Assembly (NCBI RefSeq): GCF_910585425.1
Contig: NZ_CAJUCP010000039.1
Coordinates: 1-54,219 of the forward strand
Source: an uncultured Acetatifactor sp.
Lineage (GTDB): Bacteria > Bacillota > Clostridia > Lachnospirales > Lachnospiraceae
Reading direction: 5' to 3'
Length of the DNA: 54,219 nt
A program made the position numbers and the translations under genes. How positions within the stretch are numbered: the first letter of the stretch is position 1; each line of letters begins with the position of its first letter. The notes beneath the pieces are model-generated. The model saw only the letters and a program-made list of their open reading frames with translations, was not told the origin of the DNA and made no database searches. Positions 34,136 through 42,488 of the stretch are shown in pieces.

Positions 34136-35101
34136 TTACCACAGACTGGTTTCGCTGGCGCGCCTGCATATGAAGTTCACCAGGACGATGAAGAACGTGT
34201 TAATGACCGAGTTGAACAGGCCTACCGCCGAGGAATATCCGTAGTCCAGGTTGATGAGGCCCATCTTATAAGTATAAGTAGAGAGCACCTCCGACACTGC
34301 CAGGTTGGCGGAATTCTGCATCAGGTACACTTTCTCGAATCCCACGCTCATGATGGAGCCGCAGCTCATGATGAACATGATGGTAAAGGTGGGCAGGATG
34401 CTGGGCAGGTCTATATACCAGATCTTCTGCATGCGGTTAGCCCCGTCTATCCGCGCCGCCTCGTACAGTTCCTGATCCACGGCGCTGAGGGCCGATATAT
34501 AGATGATCGCGTTGAAGCCTGTGCCCTGCCATATCCCCGACCACACATATACCGACCGGAACAGGGACTGGTTCGTCATGAAGTCCACCGGGCCTGTCCC
34601 CAGCTTGTTCAGGAACACATTGACCAGCCCGGTACGGGGGTCCAGCAGTTGGAACAGGATGGCCACCATGACCACTGTGGAGATGAAATAGGGCGCATAG
34701 GTCACCATCTGGACAGTCTTCTTATAGCGGGTGCCGCGGCACTCGTTGAGCAGCAGCGCCAGCAGGATAGGAAAAGGTATCCCCGCGATCAGCGAGTAGA
34801 GGCTCAGCCGGAAGGTATTGGCTATGGTCCTGGTGGCCGAAGGCGTGGAGAAGAACCTTCCAAAGTTAGCCCAGCCTATCCACCTGCTGCCAAAGATGCC
34901 CCGGGTGGGACTGAACTTCTGAAAGGAGATCAGCACCCCGTACATGGGCCAATAGCTGAACAGGATAAGGAATACCAGCGGTATCGCCATCATGATATAG
35001 AGCTGTCTGTCCTGCCACATTCTATGGACCTTTCTGTTGAAAGGCGTTTGGGCCTTTGTCCCTTTGTCGGGACGGTTCGTGTTTCTGACTTCCGTTCCCA
35101 T
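34136..35101 (-). CDS. Sugar ABC transporter permease, LplB type
   Basis: The 321-aa permease is the partner of the LplC-type protein. Its features are the first segment (IMMAIPLVFLILFSYWPMYG), the EAA loop (ELYEAARIDGANRMQKIWYI) and the LplB-typical SVINTFFIVLVNFICRRASE end. The ATG giving MGTEVRNTN has AAGGAGG 5 nt upstream; the longer frame is rejected. It is the first gene of the operon, divergent from the membrane AraC regulator. Confidence 0.93.
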   Translation of the reverse strand: MGTEVRNTNRPDKGTKAQTPFNRKVHRMWQDRQLYIMMAIPLVFLILFSYWPMYGVLISFQKFSPTRGIFGSRWIGWANFGRFFSTPSATRTIANTFRLSLYSLIAGIPFPILLALLLNECRGTRYKKTVQMVTYAPYFISTVVMVAILFQLLDPRTGLVNVFLNKLGTGPVDFMTNQSLFRSVYVWSGIWQGTGFNAIIYISALSAVDQELYEAARIDGANRMQKIWYIDLPSILPTFTIMFIMSCGSIMSVGFEKVYLMQNSANLAVSEVLSTYTYKMGLINLDYGYSSAVGLFNSVINTFFIVLVNFICRRASETSLW

Positions 35102-35152
35102 ATATCCCTCCTTATATTGTACATTTTTCCGTCTCCGGATTCCTTTGGCCTT

Positions 35153-35182
35153 AGTATTGCACAAAGTTCGCCCGTTTTTCAA
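35153..35182 (-). promoter_or_regulatory. Sigma-A promoter of the transporter/fucosidase operon
   Basis: Minus strand: TTGAAA (35177-35182), 18-nt spacer, AATACT (35153-35158), about 50 nt before the LplB-type start. Confidence 0.55.
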
Positions 35183-35258
35183 GGTTCATTCCGGCAGATT
35201 GACGATTTCCGAAAAATGTCCCTTTCAGGCCCCGGAATCTGTGGACATGCCGCCCATG

Positions 35259-35359
35259 GTACATATTTTTCACATGGTACAAATTCCGCGTTGGCCTTGC
35301 AATTTCCGAATGATATTTGATACACTATGGACAGTACATATATTTCATTGCAGGTACAT
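35259..35359. promoter_or_regulatory. Duplicated candidate AraC operator between divergent units
   Basis: Two copies of a motif of the form GTACATAT-TTTCA-N-GGTACA occur at 35259-35281 and 35334-35359, 75 bp apart (about seven helical turns). Each contains two GTACA half-sites in direct orientation. The first copy lies upstream of both promoters; the second is between the plus-strand -10 and the AraC start. A -35/-10 pair for the regulator (TTGCAA 35297-35302, TACACT 35321-35326) sits between them. Confidence 0.55.
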
Positions 35360-35396
35360 CGTGGGAGAAATCAGGGGAAATGGGGGGAGGATCGTC

Positions 35397-37676
35397 ATGA
35401 ACCGTAGAGAGCGTTCCAAAAACAGTATATTCAAAATCATGTTCGCATCCTACTGCGCCATGCTCATATTGCCCCTGCTGGCATTGCTTTTGACCTACGG
35501 CTCTTCCTCCGCCATCATCAAGGAGGAAATCCAGACCTACAACCAGTATCTGCTGGATGAATGCATGCGCTCGTCCGAGGAGGTCTTCGACCTGACCGAC
35601 CATACCATGAACTCCATGGCCTTCAGCCATACCACCCAGGAATTCCTGGTGCCGTATACCTATAAGGGCTCCAGCCTGCTCACCCGGGCGAAAGCTGCCT
35701 ATCAGAGCCTGTCCGTCTATGAGGAGGTCTATTCCTCCTCCGGGATTCTGGATATGCTGATCTATGCCGGAAACAGCGATTGCCTGGTCTCCCGCAAGGC
35801 GCCCTATTCCCGCCTGGAGCATTATGACGGAGTGCTCCTTTTCCCGGACAGGGATATGAAATTCTCCGATTTCCTGGCGCAGCATATCGGCGCGGAGTAC
35901 ATCTGCCCTGCCACAGAGGTGGAGATATATGACCGCTCCTACAACGCGATCCTGTTCTTCAAGCCCATTCTGGCCGGCTACCGCTCCAACCCTTCCGACA
36001 GCGTGGTGGCCGTGGTGGATACCTCCGAGTTCGCCGAGAAGCTCATGAAGATGAACCTGGGCTCCACCGGCACCGCCTGCATCGCCGATGATGACGGCAG
36101 GATCCTGCTCCAGGTATGCGGAGGCGATACGCTGCCCGCTGCCTCGCTGCAGGAGCTGGACTTTCCGGAGAAGGATTATCTCCGCTTCGATTCCCAAAGC
36201 CCTGCCAGCGGGCGCCGCTGCGTGGCCTATATCCCCAAGGGGGAGATCTATTTCCGCCTCCGCAGCCTGCGGACCGTGATAGCCGTCATACTGGTGGTGG
36301 ACCTGGTTCTGGGGCTTATCCTGTCCTGGCGCTTTTCCTATAAGAATTCCGAGCCCATCCTGGATCTGTTCCGGCTACTGGACGGACGTTCCGGCGAGGA
36401 CAAGGACGTTTCAAAGGATTATAATTTCCTGAAAGGGACGATTTCAAAGATGGTCAGCAGCTACGGCGAGCTCAGCGAAAAGCTGGAGCGCCAGACGCTG
36501 GTGATCCGGTCGGATTTCCTGCTGCAGCTCCTGCGGGGAACCATATCCCGGAGCCAGACGGAAAGCCTGTCGGAATACCTCTCCTTCAACCTTGCGGGGC
36601 AGAGCTATTCCGTGCTGCTGGTCAACAATACAGGCTATGGCGAATGGCTTGACTCCCAGTCCATGCATGAGCTGGAGAGCGCCACTGTCCTGATACTGTC
36701 CACTTTTTCGCAGACTGAGGCCTTCCGGGCCTATGGGGCCCAATATAATCAGCAGGTATCGGCATTCCTGCTCATCTTCCAGGAGCGGGACGCTTCAGCG
36801 TGCCGCCGGAAGCTGGAGGAGACCATTGCCCGGGTGCACAGACTGTTGGGGGAGAGGCTCCACTTCCCCCTGTCCTATCTATGCGGCGGTTTCTGCGAGG
36901 ACCTTGACGAGCTTTCGGAGCTTTTTGACCGTGCGGTATCCCTGTTGGACGACGAATCAGTAGTAAAATCAGGGAGCGTCACCTTCTATGATGCCAGCCA
37001 GGCCAGGAGGACGCACACCGCCGTATTTCCTATCGAGACAGAGTCGCGGCTGATCAATCTGGTGGCCACGGGCCAGACCAGGCTTATATCAGCGCTGATC
37101 TCAGATATTTATAAGGGGAAAAAGGGCGCGCTGCAGGATTCGGAGCTGCAGCTTATGAACCAGCAGATGTATCTCACCATGCTGCGCATCAGCGAAAGCC
37201 TCCACGACGACGCGCTGGCCCAGGAGAGCAAATTCCTCCTGGGCCATCACAGCGGGGGCAGGGCAGAAGATATTTCGGAAAAGGTAATAGAGCGCCTTAC
37301 CGCCGCCTGCCAGCGGGCCAGCAGCGAGAAAGCCGATGAAGAATCCCGGCTCAAGCAGAGCATTCTGGATTATGTAGAAGAGAATCTCTCCGACAGCGGC
37401 TTCACCCTGTATGATGTGGCTCTGCATTTCGATTACGCAGAGTCTTATCTGTACCGGGTCTTCCGCGAACAGTTCGGGTGCACCTTTTCGGTGATGCTGG
37501 AGACGCTGCGGCTGGAGCGGGCCTGCCAGGCCCTGGAGCGGGGCGATTCCATCGAAGCTACCGCCCAGATCTGCGGGTACAACAGCAGCCATACCTTCCG
37601 GCGGGCTTTTAAGAAGCGCAAGGGGATGCTGCCTTCGGATTATCGGGATAGCTTCGACAGAAAAGACCCATTCTGA
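35397..37676 (+). CDS. Membrane-spanning AraC-family regulator with extracellular sensor domain
   Basis: The 759-aa one-component regulator has a first membrane segment at about 12-36 (IMFASYCAMLILPLLALLLT). An extracellular region of about 250 residues (cache-like in length and layout) comes next, then a second segment near 290-312 (TVIAVILVVDLVLGLILSW) and a cytoplasmic linker. The C-terminal AraC helix-turn-helix domain at about 655-755 includes LYDVALHFDYAESYLYRVFR and SIEATAQICGYNSSHTFRRA. The ATG has GGGAGG 6 nt upstream; the long upstream extension is rejected. It is divergent from the transporter/fucosidase operon and probably controls it on sensing an extracellular sugar. Confidence 0.88.
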   Translation: MNRRERSKNSIFKIMFASYCAMLILPLLALLLTYGSSSAIIKEEIQTYNQYLLDECMRSSEEVFDLTDHTMNSMAFSHTTQEFLVPYTYKGSSLLTRAKAAYQSLSVYEEVYSSSGILDMLIYAGNSDCLVSRKAPYSRLEHYDGVLLFPDRDMKFSDFLAQHIGAEYICPATEVEIYDRSYNAILFFKPILAGYRSNPSDSVVAVVDTSEFAEKLMKMNLGSTGTACIADDDGRILLQVCGGDTLPAASLQELDFPEKDYLRFDSQSPASGRRCVAYIPKGEIYFRLRSLRTVIAVILVVDLVLGLILSWRFSYKNSEPILDLFRLLDGRSGEDKDVSKDYNFLKGTISKMVSSYGELSEKLERQTLVIRSDFLLQLLRGTISRSQTESLSEYLSFNLAGQSYSVLLVNNTGYGEWLDSQSMHELESATVLILSTFSQTEAFRAYGAQYNQQVSAFLLIFQERDASACRRKLEETIARVHRLLGERLHFPLSYLCGGFCEDLDELSELFDRAVSLLDDESVVKSGSVTFYDASQARRTHTAVFPIETESRLINLVATGQTRLISALISDIYKGKKGALQDSELQLMNQQMYLTMLRISESLHDDALAQESKFLLGHHSGGRAEDISEKVIERLTAACQRASSEKADEESRLKQSILDYVEENLSDSGFTLYDVALHFDYAESYLYRVFREQFGCTFSVMLETLRLERACQALERGDSIEATAQICGYNSSHTFRRAFKKRKGMLPSDYRDSFDRKDPF

Positions 37677-37689
37677 GAGGACGGCAGAC

Positions 37690-38259
37690 TCACCCGATCC
37701 CCCTCACCACCCGGCAGGGATTCCCCACCGCCAGCACCCCGGCGGGGATGTCGCGGGTCACCACGCTGCCGGCCCCGATTACGCTGTTATCGCCGATGCT
37801 CACCCCCGGCAGAACACAGACATGGCCGCCGAACCAGACATTGTTCCCCACCCGGATCGGCTCCGCCACCTCATACCCTTCCGCCCGCGCCTTCGGGTCA
37901 AGGGGATGGATGGCGGTGTAGAAGCCGCACTGTGGCCCTATCAGCACATCATCCCCGAATACGATTTTCCCCGGATCCACGAAGACGCAGCCGCTGTTCA
38001 CGAACAGCCTGTCCCCCGCTTCGATATTGGAGCCGAATCCGCAGAAGATGTCCGGCTCCACATAGGGCTCCGCCCCCAGCTTCCCGAAAAGCTTCCGCAG
38101 AATCCGCTCCCGCTCCTGAAAGTCGGAGGGCAGAGCGTGGTTGTACGCATGGCACAGATCCATACAGGCCACATGGGCCGCATCCCGCTGCGGCGTCCTG
38201 ATATTGTAGAGCAATCCTGCCCTGCACTTCGCCTCCTCCGCCTCATACTCGAACTTCAT
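37690..38259 (-). CDS. Hexapeptide-repeat O-acetyltransferase (LacA/Maa type)
   Basis: The 189-aa left-handed beta-helix acetyltransferase resembles maltose and galactoside O-acetyltransferases. Features are the N-terminal RAGLLYNIRTPQRDA helix, hexapeptide repeats (FCGFGSNIEAGDRLFVNSGC, then DDVLIGPQCGFYTAIHPLD with the catalytic His in AIHPLD) and the C-terminal VVTRDIPAGVLAVGNPCRVV. It acetylates a sugar hydroxyl with acetyl-CoA. It overlaps the gene before it by 4 bp, so it is the last gene of the LacI-headed operon, and it converges on the AraC gene. Confidence 0.88.
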   Translation of the reverse strand: MKFEYEAEEAKCRAGLLYNIRTPQRDAAHVACMDLCHAYNHALPSDFQERERILRKLFGKLGAEPYVEPDIFCGFGSNIEAGDRLFVNSGCVFVDPGKIVFGDDVLIGPQCGFYTAIHPLDPKARAEGYEVAEPIRVGNNVWFGGHVCVLPGVSIGDNSVIGAGSVVTRDIPAGVLAVGNPCRVVRGIG

Positions 38260-40466
38260 TCCCCGCCCTCCCGCTGCTTCGCTCTTTCCGCCAGACAGCG
38301 GCAGCTTATCACTTTTTCTATCAAGACATTTCTGTAGTAAAAATAATGATTGCTGGCCTCATAGCCGATGGTGGCATTGCGGGCCTGGACAGCTGCCACG
38401 CGCATGCTGATCTCCTCCTCTTCCCGGAGGATTTCGGCCATGGTTTCGTCACAGGCCACAGCTCTTCCTTCCCGCATGGCCACGAACAGGCTCTGCAGAT
38501 ACATAGACCGGAAATGGCAGTCGCATACTTCCGCACAGTCCCACAGCTCCCCAAGGAGCGCATCTCGCGCCTCCCGGCACATGGGAGCCAGTAGCGTCAG
38601 CCCCTCATGCCACCGGTCCGACATTTTCTTTAGCTGCGCCAGATAGGTCTCCAACGGGAAGATGCTCCTCCAGCCATCGAGGTCGTCATAGGGGAATCCC
38701 GTCATGGTGGCCCTAAAGCCCGAGGGCTCCTCATAGAGCAGGTTGGCTGGGGCGTGCTCCTGGGGGCCCTGGTAGGCTGTCCCCAGATGAAACGGATACT
38801 GGGCGAAGGCTTCGCTGAACCCACGGAAAGCTTCGGCAAGCATATCCACATCCGCTCCCGGGAACATTTTCCCATAGACTTCCTTCAGCTCAGGGATCCT
38901 GTCGCTCTCCTCATAAAAGGCAGACAAGAGCTTCAGGGAAGCGGACGGGCATCCCCCCAGGCTCCAGGACAGCATCAGGCCGTCTGGTCGGCTCTCCCCG
39001 GCTTCCGTGAGCCTGCGGATATGGCGGTATATCTGTTCGAATGCGGGCACATAGGGCACTGCCGCCATCTCCCAGGTATTGTTGGCCTGTATCTTGGCAT
39101 AGGCTTTGTGGCCGCTCTCATGGGCCCGCCGCCAATTCCCCAGGGCATACTCCCCCGGCCCCTCCACGGATATGGAGTAGTCCAGCACGCTGGTCCGGGT
39201 CTCTCCGATGGTCTTCGCGACAGCCTGCTCGCTTACGTTCATTACCGAAATCTCCTCCGGCAGCATCCCAATCACTTCCCGGGCGCATTCCCCATGCCAT
39301 CCCCATGTCCAGGCGATGACCCGGACAGTGCGGGATACGCTGGAAATCCCCTCCCACACCAGGCGGTTCACCAAAGCAAAGCTCTCCTCATGGGTCATGT
39401 CCCTGCAGCGGGGACAGGCCGTCCTTTCCCCATAAGCCACATGGCTGTAGCAATTGGTCAGGTTCTCCGATGCAGTGATGGTAAAGATACCGCCCAGCAG
39501 CGGAATGTTCCCGGCCAGCATGGCCGCACTGTCCCGAAGATATGCCTGTACCTCAGGCCTGCTCACGCACAGGGTGCCCAAGGTGCCCGCGGCATTGGCC
39601 ATCCCCAGAAGCTCCGGCCGCTTTTCGAAGAAGGCCATGGGCATGGCTCTGGGCTCATTGAAATACAGGAACAGGCGCAGCCCCCATCTATCCAGCTTCT
39701 CCGTCAGATACCGCAGCCCCTCCTGCCTGATCTCCCAGCCCCGGGACAGGGTTTCGTCAAAGGGATAGGGAACCAGGTTGTACAGCACGATATGGATCCA
39801 CACCCCTGTGATCCCCAGCGCCGCATAGGCCTCCAGCAGGGCATCCGGAAAAGAGCTGTCCAGCAGCGCCCTGTCCGCCAGCACATCCCCGAACAGCGCA
39901 CAGTAGGAATAGACGAAACGCTCCTCATAGCGGGGATCCTTCAGGACCATGGGCTCTCTGCCATACATCCCGAAATGCCTTTCAAATTCAAAAGGCTTTT
40001 CCGTCACAGGCGGTATTCTTTCTGACACTTCTGTCACAATTTTCCGAATCCTGTCGGTCTCCTCCTTCTCCTGCTCTGTCAGGGGGCGATACCGGCAGTC
40101 GGGAACCGCCGGCTTGAAGCCCCCCAGCTTCACCTCCAGGAAATCATCCTCCTGCAGGACGAACGCCAGCCTTTCCATGGGCCAGTCCAGCAGGACGCAC
40201 AGATCCTCATAGGAAAGGAGATGCCAGTTGTAACGGATAATCGTGATATAGCCCTTGGCCAGCCAGTCCCCGCATACCTCCGGCTGCCTGGGAAGCCCCA
40301 TGGCAGCCGCGCTGTCCTCCAGGGCAGCCTGGTCCGTCCCCAGCACCCTGGCAATCCGCTCCCCCGGCACCAGCCCCCAGTTGCGGAAAATCACGCACTG
40401 GTAGGCCGCCGGGAAATGGGGCAGGGGCAATAACTTGTCTTCCTGAATCGGTGGAACCTGAATCAT
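38256..40466 (-). CDS. Unrecognised large protein, candidate glycoside hydrolase (TIM-barrel-like)
   Basis: The 736-aa protein is not a family I can name. Alternating strand/helix segments suggest a TIM barrel: ITGVWIHIVLYNLVPYPFDE, LDRWGLRLFLYFNEPRAMPM, LLGGIFTITASENLTNCYSH and VIAWTWGWHGECAREVIGML. The Glu residues in FNEP and TASEN are candidates for acid/base or nucleophile. A CPRC motif follows the SEN motif, reminiscent of some glycoside-hydrolase-like proteins with structural Cys pairs. There is no signal peptide. The ATG giving MIQVPPIQED has GGAGG 5 nt upstream; a TTG further up is less likely. It overlaps the acetyltransferase gene by 4 bp and follows the mutarotase-like gene. I infer a cytoplasmic carbohydrate-active enzyme. 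Confidence 0.55.
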   Translation of the reverse strand: MIQVPPIQEDKLLPLPHFPAAYQCVIFRNWGLVPGERIARVLGTDQAALEDSAAAMGLPRQPEVCGDWLAKGYITIIRYNWHLLSYEDLCVLLDWPMERLAFVLQEDDFLEVKLGGFKPAVPDCRYRPLTEQEKEETDRIRKIVTEVSERIPPVTEKPFEFERHFGMYGREPMVLKDPRYEERFVYSYCALFGDVLADRALLDSSFPDALLEAYAALGITGVWIHIVLYNLVPYPFDETLSRGWEIRQEGLRYLTEKLDRWGLRLFLYFNEPRAMPMAFFEKRPELLGMANAAGTLGTLCVSRPEVQAYLRDSAAMLAGNIPLLGGIFTITASENLTNCYSHVAYGERTACPRCRDMTHEESFALVNRLVWEGISSVSRTVRVIAWTWGWHGECAREVIGMLPEEISVMNVSEQAVAKTIGETRTSVLDYSISVEGPGEYALGNWRRAHESGHKAYAKIQANNTWEMAAVPYVPAFEQIYRHIRRLTEAGESRPDGLMLSWSLGGCPSASLKLLSAFYEESDRIPELKEVYGKMFPGADVDMLAEAFRGFSEAFAQYPFHLGTAYQGPQEHAPANLLYEEPSGFRATMTGFPYDDLDGWRSIFPLETYLAQLKKMSDRWHEGLTLLAPMCREARDALLGELWDCAEVCDCHFRSMYLQSLFVAMREGRAVACDETMAEILREEEEISMRVAAVQARNATIGYEASNHYFYYRNVLIEKVISCRCLAERAKQREGGE

Positions 40467-40501
40467 CCTCGCCTCCAAAGTCTTCCGCCTCCCTCTCAAA
40501 G

Positions 40502-40816
40502 CTATGGTGTATAGAAAATCTCCTCCAGATCGTCATAATAATGCCCTTCCCCGTGGTGCAGGAAGCATGGCTTGGAATAGCGCCACCACTTCTGCATCAC
40601 CGGGCTTTCCTCCATCCTCTTCATGTCCGCGCCGTAATCGTCGCCTGTATACTCATAATAAGTATATAGCTGCGTCCCACGCAGGGATATGGAATAATTA
40701 TGGATATGGCAGGCCCTGATCAGCTCCAGGAGCTCTGCCCAGGGCTCCCTGTGCAGCCGCACATAGTCCTCCACCTTCTCCGGTTTCAGCTCCGAATGAA
40801 ATATGAACCGCTCCAT
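40502..40816 (-). CDS. L-rhamnose mutarotase-like protein (RhaM / DUF718)
   Basis: The 104-aa dimeric alpha-beta barrel protein interconverts sugar anomers in its family. Length equals E. coli RhaM (104 aa) and the signature is conserved: YVRLHREPWAELLELI with His22 at the catalytic position, HNYSISL, QKWWRYSKPC and a C-terminal EEIFYTP. The ATG giving MERFIFHS is chosen because AGGAG lies 8 nt before it, and it puts His22 in register. It suggests that the pathway handles L-rhamnose, L-fucose or another 6-deoxy sugar. It follows the ASRT-family gene with 14 bp between. Confidence 0.85.
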   Translation of the reverse strand: MERFIFHSELKPEKVEDYVRLHREPWAELLELIRACHIHNYSISLRGTQLYTYYEYTGDDYGADMKRMEESPVMQKWWRYSKPCFLHHGEGHYYDDLEEIFYTP

Positions 40817-40830
40817 AAAGCACGCTCCTC

Positions 40831-41196
40831 TCACACCGCGCAGTAGCCCGTCACATAATACCCCAGGTCATGCCGCCGGTCAAGCCGCCCGAAGCTTGCG
40901 CAGACAGGGATGTCGCTCTCCAGCTCCAGAGAATACTGCCCAAAGGGAATCCGGCAGCCTTCCTCTCCAAAGGGCAGGTCCGTGCGGTGGCAGACCACTC
41001 TCCGGGCGGGAACCGTAATATGCAGCCCCTCCACCGGCTCCCTGTCCTCAAAATAAAGGTTCACCCGTATATGGGCATCCCTGTCATGACGATTCGTGAT
41101 CATCAGGGCCTCATGCCCCGGCAGTTCCGGGTCCTCTCCATTGCCCGGCAGATCCCCGTCAACGAACATATAATGCTTATATCCTATCTCGCTCAT
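40831..41196 (-). CDS. ASRT-family protein (Anabaena sensory rhodopsin transducer-like)
   Basis: The 121-aa protein matches the ASRT superfamily: FVDGDLPGNG, GHEALMITNRHDRDAHIRVN, LYFEDREPVEGLHITVPARR and LESDIPVCASFGRLD. In Anabaena the relative binds a rhodopsin. There is no rhodopsin in this window, and comparative genomics has proposed that most members bind small molecules in sugar operons. Here it sits between a mutarotase-like and a peptidase-like gene, fitting a role with a sugar or sugar acid. GGAG lies 5 nt before the ATG. Confidence 0.8.
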   Translation of the reverse strand: MSEIGYKHYMFVDGDLPGNGEDPELPGHEALMITNRHDRDAHIRVNLYFEDREPVEGLHITVPARRVVCHRTDLPFGEEGCRIPFGQYSLELESDIPVCASFGRLDRRHDLGYYVTGYCAV

Positions 41197-41273
41197 ATCC
41201 GCTCCTATTCATCGATGTATATGTATGTCATATCATTTGCGCTCTGCGGTCTTATCCGACTTCCGGCCCGCGC

Positions 41274-42446
41274 CTACAGATCCTTCATGAAATAATCGAA
41301 CAGCTTCGGTGACAGCGGACGGCTTCCATCCTCTGTGATGACGAAGCAGGTCTCGATGCGCCCTCCGTGGAGCTGGGGGTGTCCAAAGAAGCTTACGTCC
41401 ACGTTCACAATCATGCCGGGCGCCAGTTCAAAATCCCCGTTGGGCCCGAAGAAAGGCGCTTCCGCCTCCATGAGCCCCATGGAATGGGCGAAGGGGCACA
41501 CGATGTATTCCATCAGCCCATGCTTCTCATAATACCTGCGCCCCGGCTCGTCTATCTGTCTGCCGCACATGCCGGGTTTCAGCATGCCGTAGGTCAGGCG
41601 GAAGGTCTCCCGCATATAGTTCAGCAGATCCTTCTGCTGCTGTGTATAGGCTCCGTTCACCGGAACCGTATCCCCGAAGGTGCCCGCATAGCCGTTGATG
41701 CGGGGGGCGATGCCTATCATCACCAGCTCTCCGTCCTCCATCCTCTTGTTCGTGGCCGTAGGCACCACCGCCTTGGCCCGGGGGCCGGAGCCCACGATCG
41801 TGGCATAGGCGAAGCTGTGGGCGCCGCCCGTCCGGCATACCGCCTCCCCGGCTGCCGCCACCTCATATTCGAAGGCCCCCGGCCGGATGGCGTCTGCCAT
41901 TTTGTCATATGCCAAATCACAGAGTTCCACGCAGCGGGCTGCCTGCTCCACCTCCCAATCCGACTTGTAGGCGCGCATGAGCTCATATTCCTCCGTGATG
42001 TCCACCAGTTCCACGCCCGGGAACCCTGCTGCCACATCCAGATAGACCTGGTGAGGAATCGTGGTGGTTCCCACGATGCCGATGCGGTTCAGCACAGTGC
42101 CCTCCGCTTTCAGCTCCTCATTCAGCTGCCTGAAATCGATGATCGTGGCATTGGGGTATTCCTCGTCCGGCACCATGAACACCGGAAAGCACCGCACCTT
42201 GGTGATGGCCGCGTCCATCTGGGCAAAGGGCTCGGACTCGGGCCCGCCCAGCAGTATGGGCTCCCCGTGGCCCGGCACCAGCACGGCGCCCTTCTCGAAT
42301 TGTCCGCACCAGCCGGTGAGATACCAGCCGTTGGCCACGTTCAGCTCGTCAAAGTAGATGAAAGCCGCATCCAGATTCTGCTCCGCAAGAATCCTCCTGA
42401 CTCCGGTCAGACGTTTTTCCGTTTCATTTCTATTGTAATAAGCCAT
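41274..42446 (-). CDS. M24 (creatinase/aminopeptidase P-like) family protein lacking metal ligands
   Basis: The 390-aa protein has the creatinase N-terminal domain and pita-bread C-terminal domain. Of the five metal ligands of M24 peptidases, the two Asp of the VDxGA...GYxxD region are Gly and Thr (IGIAPRINGYAGTFGDTV), and the first Glu is Asp (GMIVNVDVSFF). The His (CPFAHSMGLM) and last Glu (GGRIETCFVI) remain. So it is unlikely to be a two-metal peptidase. It may work like creatinase, which needs no metal and hydrolyses an N-C bond. Two upstream and two downstream genes are in the same operon. Confidence 0.8.
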   Translation of the reverse strand: MAYYNRNETEKRLTGVRRILAEQNLDAAFIYFDELNVANGWYLTGWCGQFEKGAVLVPGHGEPILLGGPESEPFAQMDAAITKVRCFPVFMVPDEEYPNATIIDFRQLNEELKAEGTVLNRIGIVGTTTIPHQVYLDVAAGFPGVELVDITEEYELMRAYKSDWEVEQAARCVELCDLAYDKMADAIRPGAFEYEVAAAGEAVCRTGGAHSFAYATIVGSGPRAKAVVPTATNKRMEDGELVMIGIAPRINGYAGTFGDTVPVNGAYTQQQKDLLNYMRETFRLTYGMLKPGMCGRQIDEPGRRYYEKHGLMEYIVCPFAHSMGLMEAEAPFFGPNGDFELAPGMIVNVDVSFFGHPQLHGGRIETCFVITEDGSRPLSPKLFDYFMKDL

Positions 42447-42488
42447 ATTCTTTTCCTCTCTTTTCTGTAAGGTCTTGTCCGCACTCTC

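Noticed and set aside
35037..35396. Upstream 120-codon extension of the membrane AraC regulator
   Set aside because: It runs through the divergent promoter and operator region and into the start of the opposite gene; the ATG at 35397 has a strong ribosome site and directly precedes a normal membrane anchor.
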